Positions 17,273 through 25,841 are shown, counted from the first letter of the stretch. The stretch: 64,000 nucleotides of DNA from Verrucomicrobiota bacterium (GCA_023399155.1 JAEWQP010000010.1:1-64000), one strand, 5' to 3'. The notes: generated by a model not told the origin, from the letters alone. Numbers and translations: made by a program.

Positions 17273-17785
17273 TCAGTCGTGGCCGCCCGGGACGTAATGG
17301 GCGTTCTTCGGCGAACAGCGCGTGCGGAGCGCCTTCTGGACATTGTCCGGGACGAACGGCGTGATGTCGCCGCCGTAGTTGGCGACCTGTTTCACCAGGC
17401 GCGAACTGGTGTAGCTGTATTCGTCCTTCGTCATGACGAAAATCGTCTCGATGCCGGCATCCAGGTGGCGGTTCATCAGCGCCATCTGAAACTCGAACTC
17501 GAAATCCGAAAGCATGCGCAGGCCGCGGATCAGCGCGATCGCGCCGTGCTTGCGGGCGAAGTCGACCAGCAGGCCCTCGAAGGTGTCGACGTCGACATTT
17601 GGATACGGGGCGAGGTTTGGTTTTATCAGCGCGACGCGCTCCTCCAGGGAGAAGAGCGGGCCCTTGCCCGGATTGACGGCGACCCCGAGGATGATGCGGT
17701 CAAACATGCGCGCAGCGCGCGCCATGACGTCGAGATGGCCGTTGGTGATCGGGTCGAAGGTGCCCGGATAGATGCAGGTTCTCAT
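17273..17785 (-). CDS. coaD: pantetheine-phosphate adenylyltransferase
   Basis: 170 residues, the family length. It converts 4'-phosphopantetheine and ATP to dephospho-CoA, the penultimate step of CoA synthesis. The nucleotidyltransferase signature CIYPGTFDPITNGH is at residues 3-16, with the second motif region EYSYTSSRLVKQVANYGGDI near residue 125. ATG 17785 is fixed by the family N-terminus (MRTCIYPGTFDP). It is divergent from pgsA across only 91 bp, which must hold both promoters. Confidence 0.95.
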   Translation of the reverse strand: MRTCIYPGTFDPITNGHLDVMARAARMFDRIILGVAVNPGKGPLFSLEERVALIKPNLAPYPNVDVDTFEGLLVDFARKHGAIALIRGLRMLSDFEFEFQMALMNRHLDAGIETIFVMTKDEYSYTSSRLVKQVANYGGDITPFVPDNVQKALRTRCSPKNAHYVPGGHD

Positions 17786-17876
17786 GCTGTCGGTTGCGGC
17801 GGACGCGCGCGCGGGGGCGGCGGTCGGAATTGCCTTGGGGTTTGTGACCAATTCGCTTCGCCTTGGCAAACACAGC

Positions 17877-18479
17877 ATGAGCCTGCCCAATATCTGCACT
17901 CTCTCGCGCGTGCCACTGATGTTCCTGATCGTGGCATTGCTGTACGCGGAGTGGACGGGGAGCGCTTCGGTCACGTTCGTGCTTTTCGTCATCGCGGGCG
18001 TGACGGACTTTCTCGACGGCTACCTGGCCCGGAAGTGGAACCAGGTGTCGAACTTCGGCATCCTCATGGACGCGGTCACAGACAAGGTGCTGTTGCTCGG
18101 CATCATGATCGCGCTGGTGGACCTGGGCCGCATCCCGTTTCTCGAGGAACCGATACCGGTGTTTCTCGTCCTGCTGATCATGGGCCGGGAGTTTCTCATC
18201 ACGGGCATCCGGCTCGTGGCGGCGTCGAAGGGCGTCGTCGTCTCGGCCGACAAGGGCGGCAAACAAAAGACGCTCACCCAGATCCTGGCTGTCGGGAGTC
18301 TCATGCTCGGGCTCGTGGTCATGCGCGATGTGGATCCGTTTGTCGCGCTCGACCTCACCCTACTTGTGGGCGTGTTCAATTACGCCGGCCTCGGCTTGTT
18401 CATCGCGGCCACCGTCTTCACCCTCAGCTCCGGGATCCGCTATTTCCGGCGCTACAGCTACCTGGTGTTCGCGAAATGA
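17877..18479 (+). CDS. pgsA: CDP-diacylglycerol-glycerol-3-phosphate 3-phosphatidyltransferase
   Basis: 200-residue inner-membrane enzyme making phosphatidylglycerol phosphate. The CDP-alcohol phosphotransferase motif D-x2-DG-x2-AR-x8-G-x3-D-x3-D is exact, with Asp44, Asp47, Asp65 and Asp69. Four to five hydrophobic segments surround it. ATG 17877 begins MSLPNICTLSR, the usual family start. pgpA follows after 11 bp, so the two consecutive steps of phosphatidylglycerol synthesis form an operon. Confidence 0.95.
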   Translation: MSLPNICTLSRVPLMFLIVALLYAEWTGSASVTFVLFVIAGVTDFLDGYLARKWNQVSNFGILMDAVTDKVLLLGIMIALVDLGRIPFLEEPIPVFLVLLIMGREFLITGIRLVAASKGVVVSADKGGKQKTLTQILAVGSLMLGLVVMRDVDPFVALDLTLLVGVFNYAGLGLFIAATVFTLSSGIRYFRRYSYLVFAK

Positions 18480-18490
18480 GGTGAACGGCC

Positions 18491-19030
18491 ATGCGTTGGC
18501 GCTACAGGCATCCCGGCTGGGCCCGCTTCCTGCCCTCGGTGTTTGTCGTGGGTCTCGCGACACTCGGTCCGCTCGGGAGGCTTAAGGCGCCGGGGACGTG
18601 GGGCTCGTTGGCGGGCATCGCGTGGTACGCGGCCGTTTGCGCGCCCGCCGGGTGGATCGGGGCCTGGCTGATCATCCTGATCGGTCTTTATCTGGCGCTG
18701 GTTTTCTGCGGCGAAGCCGAGCAGCGGCTTGCGCGCACGGATCCACCGGAAGTGATCCTCGACGAGTTTGTCAGCATGCCGATCGTGTTGGCTGCCTTTC
18801 CCGATCACCTGAACCAGCCGCATGCCTGGCTGATCATCGTGTTCGGTTTCCTGTTGTTCCGGCTCTTCGACATCCTGAAACCGTTCGGCATCGCACGCCT
18901 GCAGCGGTACCACGGCGGCCTGGGCGTCCTGCTCGACGATGTCGCCGCCGCGCTCGCAGCCTGCGCCGTGCTGCAGGTGATCGTGCGTTTCACGCCGGCC
19001 GTCGCCTGGGTGACAACCGGGCATATGTGA
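18491..19030 (+). CDS. pgpA: phosphatidylglycerophosphatase A
   Basis: 179 residues with several membrane segments. Family motifs are present: LKAPGTWGSLAG (residues 31-42), DEFVSMP, LFRLFDILKPFG and the C-terminal GGLGVLLDDVAAA. It dephosphorylates the product of PgsA to phosphatidylglycerol. The start is 11 bp after pgsA, consistent with a shared transcript. A heptamer repeat tract starts at its stop codon. Confidence 0.94.
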   Translation: MRWRYRHPGWARFLPSVFVVGLATLGPLGRLKAPGTWGSLAGIAWYAAVCAPAGWIGAWLIILIGLYLALVFCGEAEQRLARTDPPEVILDEFVSMPIVLAAFPDHLNQPHAWLIIVFGFLLFRLFDILKPFGIARLQRYHGGLGVLLDDVAAALAACAVLQVIVRFTPAVAWVTTGHM

Positions 19031-19143
19031 GAAGGGAGAAGGCAGAAGAGGGCGAATGGAGAAGGAAGAATGGTGAATGGAGAATGATGAATGCCGCCCA
19101 GGTCGGAGTCTTTCTCTTTCTCGTTCTCGTTCTCTTTCTCGAT
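19029..19143 (+). repeat. heptamer-phased repeat followed by a hexamer TTCTCG tract
   Basis: From 19029 the words AGAAGGG, AGAAGGC, AGAAGAG, then GGTGAAT, GGAGAAT, GATGAAT follow in 7-bp phase. At 19108-19143 the period changes to 6 bp (CTTTCT, CTTTCT, CGTTCT, CGTTCT). A related GAATGGAGAAT stretch lies at 33728-33745. The spacer to aroQ holds nothing else recognisable. Confidence 0.75.
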
Positions 19144-19291
19144 AGGGCACCCGGCTCCGGCCAAGTCCTTCCGAAGCGCTCTTGACCTCGGCGATTGCCG
19201 CAGCCGCCGCAACGGCGCCGGACCCAGTGTTCCGCGGTATCCGGGGGCTCCCCGCCTTCGTTTCATCCCCCGGCCCGCTCGTGGGCCGCGT

Positions 19292-19726
19292 TCAGCTGCG
19301 TCGGGCGAGAAACTGCAGCGCGTAGGAATAGCCTTCGCGGCCCAGCCCCGCGATGATTCCCAGGCAGGCGCCGCCCGTCACCGACTTGTGGCGGAACTCC
19401 TCGCGCGCGTGAATGTTGGAAATGTGGACTTCGATCGTCGGAATGCCCGATCCCGCGATCGCATCCCGCAAGGCGACGCTGGTGTGGGTGAGTCCGCCAG
19501 CGTTGATGATCATCCCATGCGTCTTCGTGTCGGCCAGCTGGGAGATACGGTCGACGAGGGCGCCCTCGTGGTTGGACTGAAAGAAGACCAGGGCCACCTC
19601 GAGCGCCGCGGCCTCGGCGTTCAGTCGGGTTTCGAGGTCGGCCAACGTCTCATGGCCGTAGATCTGCGGCTCGCGGCGTCCCAGGCGATCGAGGTTGGGT
19701 CCGTTCAGGATGGCGATGATCTTCAT
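19292..19726 (-). CDS. aroQ: 3-dehydroquinate dehydratase, type II
   Basis: 144 residues, matching the small dodecameric type II enzyme of the shikimate pathway. Signatures present: ILNGPNLDRLGRREPQIYG at the N-terminus (with the catalytic-loop Arg and Tyr), FFQSNHEGALVD, the INAGGLTHTSVALRDA loop, and EVHISNIHAREEFRHKS. ATG 19726 is fixed by the MKIIAILNGPN start. It follows the NIF3-like gene after 10 bp on the same strand, so the two are probably co-transcribed. Confidence 0.96.
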   Translation of the reverse strand: MKIIAILNGPNLDRLGRREPQIYGHETLADLETRLNAEAAALEVALVFFQSNHEGALVDRISQLADTKTHGMIINAGGLTHTSVALRDAIAGSGIPTIEVHISNIHAREEFRHKSVTGGACLGIIAGLGREGYSYALQFLARRS

Positions 19727-19736
19727 GGGCGGGCGG

Positions 19737-20489
19737 TCAGAGCGGGTTTTCCATGGGAATGAAGTCCCAGGGCAGGTCGAATTTCCGCGCGAGTTCCTCG
19801 GCCAGCGCACACACGCCGAACACCTCGGTCGCATAGTGGCCGCAGGCGTAGAGGTTGAGCCCCTCTTCCTGCGCCACGTTGAAATGGTGCTCTTTCAACT
19901 CGCCGGTGATGAGCGTATCGACGCCGGCAGCGCGCAGCTCGGGTATCGCAGAACCCCCGCCGCCCGTAACGATCGCGACGCGCTCGGGCCAGACGCCGCC
20001 AAATTCGATGGCTGTCACTCGCGCAAAGAGCGCGTCCAGCCGCCGCCCCAGTTCGGCACGGTCCATGCCGGCGCGCGCGATCAGGCCGATGTCGCGCCCT
20101 TCGTAGCCGTGAAAGGTCCCCGCGGGTTCCAGGCGCAACCGTTTCGCCAGCACCGCATTGTTGCCCAGCTCGGGATGGGCGTCGAGGGGCAGATGCGCGG
20201 CATAGACCGCGAGATCTGCCCGCATCAGGAGCGCGAGTCTCTCCCTGGCGACGCCCACCAGCGGTCGCGGCGGCTCCCAGAACAGCCCGTGATGCACGAC
20301 AAGGAAGTCGATGCCCAGTGCAGCTGCGCGGCGGAACGGCTCGAGTCCGGCGTCCACGGCGGCACCGATCCGAGTCACGGAGCCGCTGTTTGCCACCTGC
20401 AGGCCATTCATCGCTCCTGGGAAATCCGGAAAACCCGGCAAACCCAGGCGCAACTGGCAGTGCGCAACGACGTCGTTCAGGGAGGCCAC
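19737..20489 (-). CDS. NIF3-like dinuclear metal-centre protein
   Basis: About 250 residues from the GTG at 20489 (VASLNDVVAHC), the position where the family N-terminus begins. The frame stays open further upstream, but that part is compositionally poor. Metal-ligand regions are visible: VVHHGLFW (the HH pair), AHLPLDAHPELGNN, and the C-terminal GELKEHH and ACGHYATE. The biochemical role of the YbgI/NIF3 family is unsettled (GTP cyclohydrolase I type 2-like fold). It sits just upstream of aroQ. Confidence 0.85.
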   Translation of the reverse strand: MASLNDVVAHCQLRLGLPGFPDFPGAMNGLQVANSGSVTRIGAAVDAGLEPFRRAAALGIDFLVVHHGLFWEPPRPLVGVARERLALLMRADLAVYAAHLPLDAHPELGNNAVLAKRLRLEPAGTFHGYEGRDIGLIARAGMDRAELGRRLDALFARVTAIEFGGVWPERVAIVTGGGGSAIPELRAAGVDTLITGELKEHHFNVAQEEGLNLYACGHYATEVFGVCALAEELARKFDLPWDFIPMENPL

Positions 20490-20924
20490 GTGGATGGAAT
20501 ATGCGTGCCATGAAGCAGTTCCGCGGGTTTTGGGCGAGCTTGTTCTGCCTCGTGACGCTGCGGAGGCCGCGGTGTGCGGCGCCGGGATCGCCCGACCACC
20601 GGCGCGGCGCGATCCGGCGGTGCCCGTAGGCCGCGGCGCCATGCCCTCGGGAAGGTGCATTAGGGCTCAGATGACCTGTCCAGCAAACGTCGGTGATGGA
20701 CGGTTGAAGGATCGACGGTGGAGCAGGTTGCGGTTGGTCGTAAAAATCCTGTGACTTGACTCGGTCCGGGTGCCGAACATCTAGCGGCCAACAGCCATGC
20801 CGAGCACGTCAGACATCCATGCTCCCCAGAAATCCGGACCGTGCGTCGGGAACGACTCCGTTCCCGCGCAGTCCTTTTTGGGTGTCCCGCTCCATGGCCC
20901 GACTTTTCAAACCAAGGGACAGTC
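20490..20924. other. 435-bp divergent spacer
   Basis: This lies between the NIF3-like gene (minus) and the lysozyme-fold gene (plus). It contains GC-rich partial palindromes but no repeat family member, no tRNA and no terminator that I can support. A TTGACTCGG word at about 20756 could be part of a promoter for the plus-strand gene, without a convincing -10. Confidence 0.4.
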
Positions 20925-21473
20925 ATGGTAACCTACGGATATTGTCTGACGAAACGTGCTGGAGTGCGCGGCTTTTTGGCGAAACGGTTCGCAGCCATCG
21001 GCCTTGCTGCCGCTCTCTGGATGGGCTCGGGCCAGGCGGTGTCCGCCGCCGAAGCGGTTGATGTGGAGCGGGAAACATTCCTTCGGGCCATCGCGGAGGT
21101 CGAGACGGGCGGCAACGCCCGGGCCATCGGACGCCGGGGTGAGCGAGGGATGTTCCAGTTCACGCGGACGACGTGGCGCCTGCACACGCGCCGTGCCTTT
21201 GCCGACGCCCACATCCCGTCGGTCTCCTACGACGTCGCGGCGCGCCACTACGGCTGGCTGCATGATGGCCTGATCCGCAATGGCCGCACGCCGACTCCCT
21301 ATCTCATGGCCGCTGCGTGGAATGCCGGTCTCGGCCGTGTGGTCAACGGCCAGCTCCCGCGATCCTCGCGTGATTACGCCACGCGGGTGACGAATATTGT
21401 TTCTGTCACCCGGCCTTCGATTCCAGTGGCCAACGCCATCGAACCGGTCATCCTGATCGCTTCAGACCGGTAG
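20925..21473 (+). CDS. secreted lysozyme-fold (lytic transglycosylase-like) protein
   Basis: 182 residues. A signal-like hydrophobic segment covers about residues 19-44 (FLAKRFAAIGLAAALWMGSGQAVSA). The mature part starts with IAEVETGGNARAIGRRGERGMFQF, the SLT/lysozyme arrangement with catalytic Glu, a GMFQF substrate loop, and later AWNAGLGRV (the family's AYNAG-like motif). It probably acts on peptidoglycan in the periplasm. It has a clear ribosome binding site (AAGGGAC, 8 bp before ATG 20925). A strong terminator follows at 21529, so it forms its own unit. Confidence 0.75.
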   Translation: MVTYGYCLTKRAGVRGFLAKRFAAIGLAAALWMGSGQAVSAAEAVDVERETFLRAIAEVETGGNARAIGRRGERGMFQFTRTTWRLHTRRAFADAHIPSVSYDVAARHYGWLHDGLIRNGRTPTPYLMAAAWNAGLGRVVNGQLPRSSRDYATRVTNIVSVTRPSIPVANAIEPVILIASDR

Positions 21474-21528
21474 TGCGGAGGCTTCAATTTCGGCCGCCCG
21501 TCATGGTCGGTCGACTTCTGCGGTTTAC

Positions 21529-21561
21529 AAAGCGCCGTACCCGTCGGGTGCGGCGCTTTTT
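21529..21561 (+). terminator. rho-independent terminator
   Basis: AAAGCGCCG pairs with CGGCGCTTT around a loop that itself contains ACCC/GGGT, followed by a T-run. It ends transcription of the lysozyme-fold gene. The rest of 21562-21804 before the esterase gene is GC-rich; a CCTGTG...CACAGG inverted pair (about 21682-21714) is present, but no riboswitch class could be recognised. Confidence 0.88.
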
Positions 21562-21804
21562 GCTGAGGCGCGTCGCCCGCTCCGGGTTGTAGCGAAAACG
21601 TGAATACCCGCGGTGCGGACGCGGGCCTCGGGTGCCGTTCGGGACGCGCGGGCGCGGGCCGGCGGTCGGGCTGCAAAACTCCTGTGAAACCCGGGTGCGG
21701 GTGGCCACAGGGGCGCAATGCACTTGTCGCTCATGTCGATGTCTTAGCGTGATAGCTCGCGTCCGGCGGACCGCGCCGGGCCGCCCCAGCACCACTCGAG
21801 AGCC

Positions 21805-23703
21805 ATGCTGCCGACACTCACCCTTCATCCCCTGTTTTCCGACAACGCCGTGCTGCCGCGCGATCGTGAGATACCGATCTTCGGGCGCACGGTGCCCGGG
21901 CAGGCGGTCAAGGTCGCGCTTGCCTCCCGCGTCACGTCCGTGCGCGCCGATGCCGCGGGCAACTGGGAGGCCCGCCTGGAGCCCCTGCCCGCGGGCGGGC
22001 CCCATACCCTGACGGTGTCGACGCCCTCGAAGCAGCTCTTTCGCCGCAACATTCTTATCGGCGATGTGTGGGTCGCCGCGGGTCAGTCCAACATGGAATG
22101 GCCGCTCAGCGACTCGGCCGGGGCGGACGATGCGATCGAGTCAGCACGCTACCCGCGCATGCGCCTCTTCACCGTGCCGCATCGCGGCGGGCTCGCGCCG
22201 GCGGCGGAATGCGCCGGCCAGTGGTGCGAGTGCTCGCCCAGAAACGCCGCCGCCTTCTCGGCTGTGGCCTTCCACTTCGCGCGCGTGCTGCAGGGCACGA
22301 TCGAGTGCCCGGTCGGGATCATGCAGGCGACCTGGGGCGGCACATCAGTCGCCGCGTGGACTCCGGCCGAGGCGTTGCGCGCGCGCACCGAATACGCCGC
22401 GGTCGCCGCGCCGATCGGGCGCGTGCGCGAACTCGTGGAGCCTCCGCCTCCTGTCGTGCATCCCGATACAGGCAACGCAGGCGAGGGCCGGGGCTGGGCG
22501 ACCGAGGGATTTGCGGATGACCCGCTCCCGGAGATGATCGTGCCGGGCACCTGGCAGAACCAGGGCCTTGCGTTCAACGGCGCGGTCTGGCTGCGCCGCT
22601 GGGTCGACGTGCCCCTTTCCTGGGCCTCGCACCGGCTGAGGCTCGAGCTCGGCGCAATCGACGACCACGACCGCACCTACTTCAACGGCGCGGCCGTCGG
22701 CGGCATCGGGGCCGAGAACGGCGAGGCGTGGCGCACGCCGCGCCGCTACCTCGTGCCCGAGCGCCTGGTCCGGCCGGGACCCAATCTCATCGCCGTGCGC
22801 GTGTTCGACCAGGGAGGCAGCGGGGGATTCACGGGGCCGGCGCCGGCGATGCGGCTCTATCCCGACGGCCGCCCGCACGAGGCGATCCCGCTCGCGGGCC
22901 GCTGGAAATACGCCGTGGAGCGCCAGATCCCGATCAAGGCCCCCGCCCACGCGGACGGCCGCATGCCCGAGCCGGAGTATCCATCCGGCCTCTACAACGG
23001 CATGATCGCGCCGCTCACGCGGCTGCCGGCGCGCGGCGTGATCTGGTACCAGGGCGAGTCCGACGTGGGTCGCGCCGGCCTCTACCGTTCGCTCTTCACG
23101 GACTTGATCCGGAGCTGGCGCGCGCAATGGCGGTGCGCCGAGATGCCGTTCCTCTTCGTCCAGCTCGCCAATCACCTGCAGCGCCGCGACGAGCCCGGCG
23201 ACGATCCGTGGGCCGAGCTGCGCGAGGCCCAGGCGCACGCGCTGCACGAGCCCGCGACCGCGATGGCGGTGGCGGCCGACGTCGGCGACGCCGACGACAT
23301 CCACCCGCGCGAGAAGAGGACCGTGGGCGAGCGGCTCGCGCTCGCGGCGCTGGCCGTGGCCTACCAGCGCTCAATGCCGTATTCAGGTCCTCTCTACACC
23401 GGGCACGCTGTCGAAGGGGGCGCGATCCGCGTTCGGTTCTCGCATGCGGACGGCGGCCTGAGGACCCGTGGCGGGGCCGTGGTGCAGGGATTTGCCATCG
23501 CAGGCGCCGATCGGAGATTTCGCTGGGCGGACGCGCGCATCGAGCAGGCTTCCGTGGTGGTGACACACCCCGCGATCACGGAACCGGTGGCCGTGCGCTA
23601 CGCATGGGAGGCGAATCCGGCGCTCTCGCTTGAGAACGGGCTGGGATTGCCGGCCGCGCCATTCCGCACCGACGCCTGGGCGGAAACCTTTGCGGCGCAC
23701 TGA
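21805..23703 (+). CDS. sialate O-acetylesterase (SASA family)
   Basis: 632 residues. The SGNH-type esterase core is split as usual: nucleophile Ser95 in AAGQSNMEW, an oxyanion segment in QATWGGTSVAAW, GVIWYQGESD in the middle, and the Asp-His pair of the DDIHPREK segment near residues 497-500. Between them, about 235-350, is a beta-sandwich insert (jelly-roll, RTYFNGAAVGG) also typical of the family. It removes O-acetyl groups from sialic acid or plant-type acetylated sugars. No signal peptide is apparent from this start. Together with kduID and GH5, this suggests polysaccharide use. Confidence 0.88.
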   Translation: MLPTLTLHPLFSDNAVLPRDREIPIFGRTVPGQAVKVALASRVTSVRADAAGNWEARLEPLPAGGPHTLTVSTPSKQLFRRNILIGDVWVAAGQSNMEWPLSDSAGADDAIESARYPRMRLFTVPHRGGLAPAAECAGQWCECSPRNAAAFSAVAFHFARVLQGTIECPVGIMQATWGGTSVAAWTPAEALRARTEYAAVAAPIGRVRELVEPPPPVVHPDTGNAGEGRGWATEGFADDPLPEMIVPGTWQNQGLAFNGAVWLRRWVDVPLSWASHRLRLELGAIDDHDRTYFNGAAVGGIGAENGEAWRTPRRYLVPERLVRPGPNLIAVRVFDQGGSGGFTGPAPAMRLYPDGRPHEAIPLAGRWKYAVERQIPIKAPAHADGRMPEPEYPSGLYNGMIAPLTRLPARGVIWYQGESDVGRAGLYRSLFTDLIRSWRAQWRCAEMPFLFVQLANHLQRRDEPGDDPWAELREAQAHALHEPATAMAVAADVGDADDIHPREKRTVGERLALAALAVAYQRSMPYSGPLYTGHAVEGGAIRVRFSHADGGLRTRGGAVVQGFAIAGADRRFRWADARIEQASVVVTHPAITEPVAVRYAWEANPALSLENGLGLPAAPFRTDAWAETFAAH

Positions 23704-23807
23704 GGGCGCGTGAGCCCGGGCCGCTCCCGTCCGGGCGGGTGGACCTTCGAGCGACGGGGCCTGCAATCGAGCTGAAGCCGAGGAACTGCTTCCGCCAGAT
23801 CGTCCCT

Positions 23808-23890
23808 CCTCACTCGTCATTCGTGACTCGTCCTTTGTGGCTCGGCCTGTTCGCCCGCCTCTGGCCCCTGGCCTCTCGCCTCTCACCGGA
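23808..23890 (+). repeat. heptamer-phased repeat before the dCMP deaminase gene
   Basis: TCACTCG, TCATTCG, TGACTCG, TCCTTTG, TGGCTCG follow each other at exactly 7 bp from 23810. After a gap, CTGGCCC, CTGGCCT, CTCGCCT, CTCACCG do the same. The CTCGTCATTCGTGACTCG core also occurs at 14826-14843. Confidence 0.75.
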
Positions 23891-23941
23891 TTGTATCGCC
23901 AACGGCCGCCGGCCCGGTCCAACGTCACGCACCGAGCATCT

Positions 23942-24415
23942 ATGAGCGAGACTCCGGGATTTCTGGACGCGATCGTCAACCTGGCCGCAGCGCAACAGGA
24001 GCGGCCGTCGTGGGACGAGTATTTCATGGCCATGGCGTTTCTGATCTCCACGCGATCCGTCTGCGAACGGCTGCGCGTCGGTTGTGTGATCGTGTCGGCG
24101 GGCGAGCAGAAAAACCGGGTCATCGCCGCCGGCTACAACGGGTTTCTTCCCGGCACGCCGCACAAGTCGCGCGTGCGCGACGGCCACGAGCAGGCGACGG
24201 TGCACGCCGAGCAGAACGCGATCGCCGACGCAGCCCGTCGCGGCATCAGCGTGGACGGGTGCATCGCCTACGTGACGCATTACCCGTGCATCAATTGCGC
24301 CAAGATCCTCGCCGCCGCCGGTATCCGCACCGTGAAGTTCCACAGCGACTACCGCAACGACGAGCTTTGTCGGGACATTCTGGTTGAGGCTGGCGTGGGC
24401 ATCATTAAGCTCTAG
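23942..24415 (+). CDS. deoxycytidylate (dCMP) deaminase
   Basis: 157 residues with the zinc deaminase signature: His88 and Glu90 in TVHAEQNAI, then Cys116 and Cys119 in HYPCINCAK. The N-terminal WDEYFMAMAFLISTRS and GYNGFLPG motifs identify the dCMP deaminase branch (ComEB-like), which feeds dUMP to thymidylate synthesis. The ATG at 23942 is chosen because sequence upstream in the same frame falls in the heptamer repeat. It is followed after 17 bp by yqgE. Confidence 0.92.
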   Translation: MSETPGFLDAIVNLAAAQQERPSWDEYFMAMAFLISTRSVCERLRVGCVIVSAGEQKNRVIAAGYNGFLPGTPHKSRVRDGHEQATVHAEQNAIADAARRGISVDGCIAYVTHYPCINCAKILAAAGIRTVKFHSDYRNDELCRDILVEAGVGIIKL

Positions 24416-24432
24416 GTGTCACCGTCCCGCCC

Positions 24433-24993
24433 ATGACCCGACGCCGCGCCATCCCGCAGAAGCTCGCCGGTTCGCTCCTTCTCGCGCATCCCAGCCTCCT
24501 CGATCCGAATTTCCGGCGCTCGATCATCCTTCTTTCGCAGCACTCCGATGAAGGTGCGATGGGCGTGATCATCAATCGCCCGACCGGCCGCACGCTCGCG
24601 GAACTCAGCGGCGATTTCGCCCTCGGCGAACTTGCGGATGTGCCGGTGTTCACTGGCGGACCGGTCAGTGACAAACAGCTCATCCTCTCGGCCTGGGAGG
24701 CCTCGGACGAGGAGGGGATGTTCAAGCTCTACTTCGGTCTCGACCCGGAGAAGGCCGCCGAGCTCAAGCGCACGCACGACAACCTTACCATCCGCGCCTT
24801 CCTCGGCTACTCCGGCTGGACGGGCGGGCAGCTTGAGGGGGAACTCCAACAGAATGCCTGGCTGGTGGCGCCGATTGACGGCACGCTGCTGGAAGTCGCT
24901 GACGGGCCGGAGCTTTGGCGCGCGGTGATCGGTCGGATCAGTCCGGAACTGCGCCTCCTAGCCGAGGCCCCGGACGACCCGGAGCTGAATTGA
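24433..24993 (+). CDS. YqgE/AlgH family protein
   Basis: 186 residues of the UPF0301 family. Conserved features: GSLLLAHPSLLDPNFRRSIILLSQHSDEGAMGVIINRP at residues 12-49 and YSGWTGGQLEGELQQNAWLV in the second half. The molecular function is not established; in pseudomonads the homologue influences alginate expression. It probably forms an operon with the dCMP deaminase gene (17-bp gap). Confidence 0.92.
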   Translation: MTRRRAIPQKLAGSLLLAHPSLLDPNFRRSIILLSQHSDEGAMGVIINRPTGRTLAELSGDFALGELADVPVFTGGPVSDKQLILSAWEASDEEGMFKLYFGLDPEKAAELKRTHDNLTIRAFLGYSGWTGGQLEGELQQNAWLVAPIDGTLLEVADGPELWRAVIGRISPELRLLAEAPDDPELN

Positions 24994-25013
24994 GGAAGCG
25001 GGAAGCGGAAGGC

Positions 25014-25253
25014 GTTAAGCGGTAAGCTTTAAGCGGTAAGCGTTAAGCTCCAGGCTTTAGGCCGTGGGCGGCTCTGGGCAGGGCGGGCCGACTCGAGAGC
25101 CTTCGGCCGCGTGCCCGGTGATCTCTCCCGCGCGCGGGCGCCGGCCCGGGCCCCTGAGGAGCAACCCGAACAGTCCCGAAACGCTCGTCGCCCATGGCTC
25201 GAGCTTTCAGCCTAACGCTTACTGCTTACCGCTTATCGCCTATCGCTTATCGC
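25014..25253. repeat. mirrored pair of heptamer arrays (TAAGCGG-type)
   Basis: 25014-25063 carries TAAGCGG, TAAGCTT, TAAGCGG, TAAGCGT, TAAGCTC, CAGGCTT in strict 7-bp phase. 25203-25253 carries the opposite strand's words (CGCTTAC, TGCTTAC, CGCTTAT, CGCCTAT, CGCTTAT). The arms could form a long imperfect hairpin around a 140-bp centre. A similar tract lies at 34117-34155. No gene lies within. Confidence 0.8.
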
Positions 25254-25314
25254 CGGCGGCTTTCCCGAAATACCGATTGACAGCCGTTCTGCGAATCGAT
25301 GCGTTGGCGCGCTT

Positions 25315-25440
25315 ATGAAAGTTGTCTCGTCCCTCAAGTCGGCCAAGAGCCGCCACCCGGACTGCCAGGTCGTGCGCCGCAAGGGGCGGTTGTACGTGAT
25401 CTGCAAGTCCAACCCGCGTTACAAGGCCCGCCAAGGCTGA
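25315..25440 (+). CDS. rpmJ: 50S ribosomal protein bL36, type B (zinc-independent)
   Basis: 41 codons: [20 protein letters not shown] at the start and [11 protein letters not shown] at the end. This is the longer bL36 form, like E. coli YkgO. The four zinc ligands of standard bL36 (three Cys and one His) are not all kept: only two cysteines remain (17 and 30). A TTGACA lies 33 bp upstream of the ATG but lacks a good -10. The bL31 gene follows after 32 bp, so they form an operon. Confidence 0.95.
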   Translation: MKVVSSLKSAKSRHPDCQVVRRKGRLYVICKSNPRYKARQG

Positions 25441-25472
25441 TCCAGCCCGGCCCAAACCTCTTCCGACCGATC

Positions 25473-25721
25473 GTGAAAGCCGAAGTCCATCCCAAGCTCA
25501 ATAACGTCGCCTTCGTCGACGTGTCCTCGGGTCACCGTTTCCTCACCCGCTCGACGATGAAGTCGAACCGCAAGGAGACCATCGAAGGCGAAGAATACTT
25601 CGTCGTCCTGCGTGACGTGACGAGCGACTCCCATCCGGCCTACACCGGTGAGCGCCGCCTGGTCGACACCGCCGGCCGCGTGGAGAAGTTCACGAACAAG
25701 TTCAAGCGCACGCGCAAGTAA
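25473..25721 (+). CDS. rpmE2: 50S ribosomal protein bL31, type B
   Basis: 82 residues from a GTG start. It begins MKAEVHPKLNNVAFVDVSSG and lacks the CxxC pair of zinc-type bL31, so it is type B (YkgM-like), with the usual C-terminal VEKFTNKFKRTRK. Pairing with type B bL36 mirrors the zinc-sparing ykgM-ykgO pair of enterobacteria, although here it may be the only copy of each. A terminator follows at 25765. Confidence 0.95.
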   Translation: MKAEVHPKLNNVAFVDVSSGHRFLTRSTMKSNRKETIEGEEYFVVLRDVTSDSHPAYTGERRLVDTAGRVEKFTNKFKRTRK

Positions 25722-25764
25722 GCCGCCGCGCGTCCGCCGATCGCATCGCGATCGGCCAGTCTCC

Positions 25765-25795
25765 AAGCCCTTCCGGTCCGCCGGGAGGGCTTTTT
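25765..25795 (+). terminator. rho-independent terminator of the bL36-bL31 operon
   Basis: AAGCCCTTCCGG pairs with CCGGGAGGGCTT (one bulge) around TCCG and is followed by five Ts in total. Confidence 0.88.
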
Positions 25796-25841
25796 GCGTA
25801 CGCATGCCGCTCCAGACCTCGGATGAACCTGAGTTGCTCGA

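Noticed and set aside
19108..19143. FSFSFS peptide repeat as part of a gene
   Set aside because: It arises from a hexamer TTCTCG tract in a spacer; the surrounding frame is not protein-like.
21562..21804. Riboswitch before the sialate O-acetylesterase gene
   Set aside because: GC-rich pairs are present, but the conserved cores of cobalamin, TPP, SAM or cyclic-di-GMP riboswitches could not be found.
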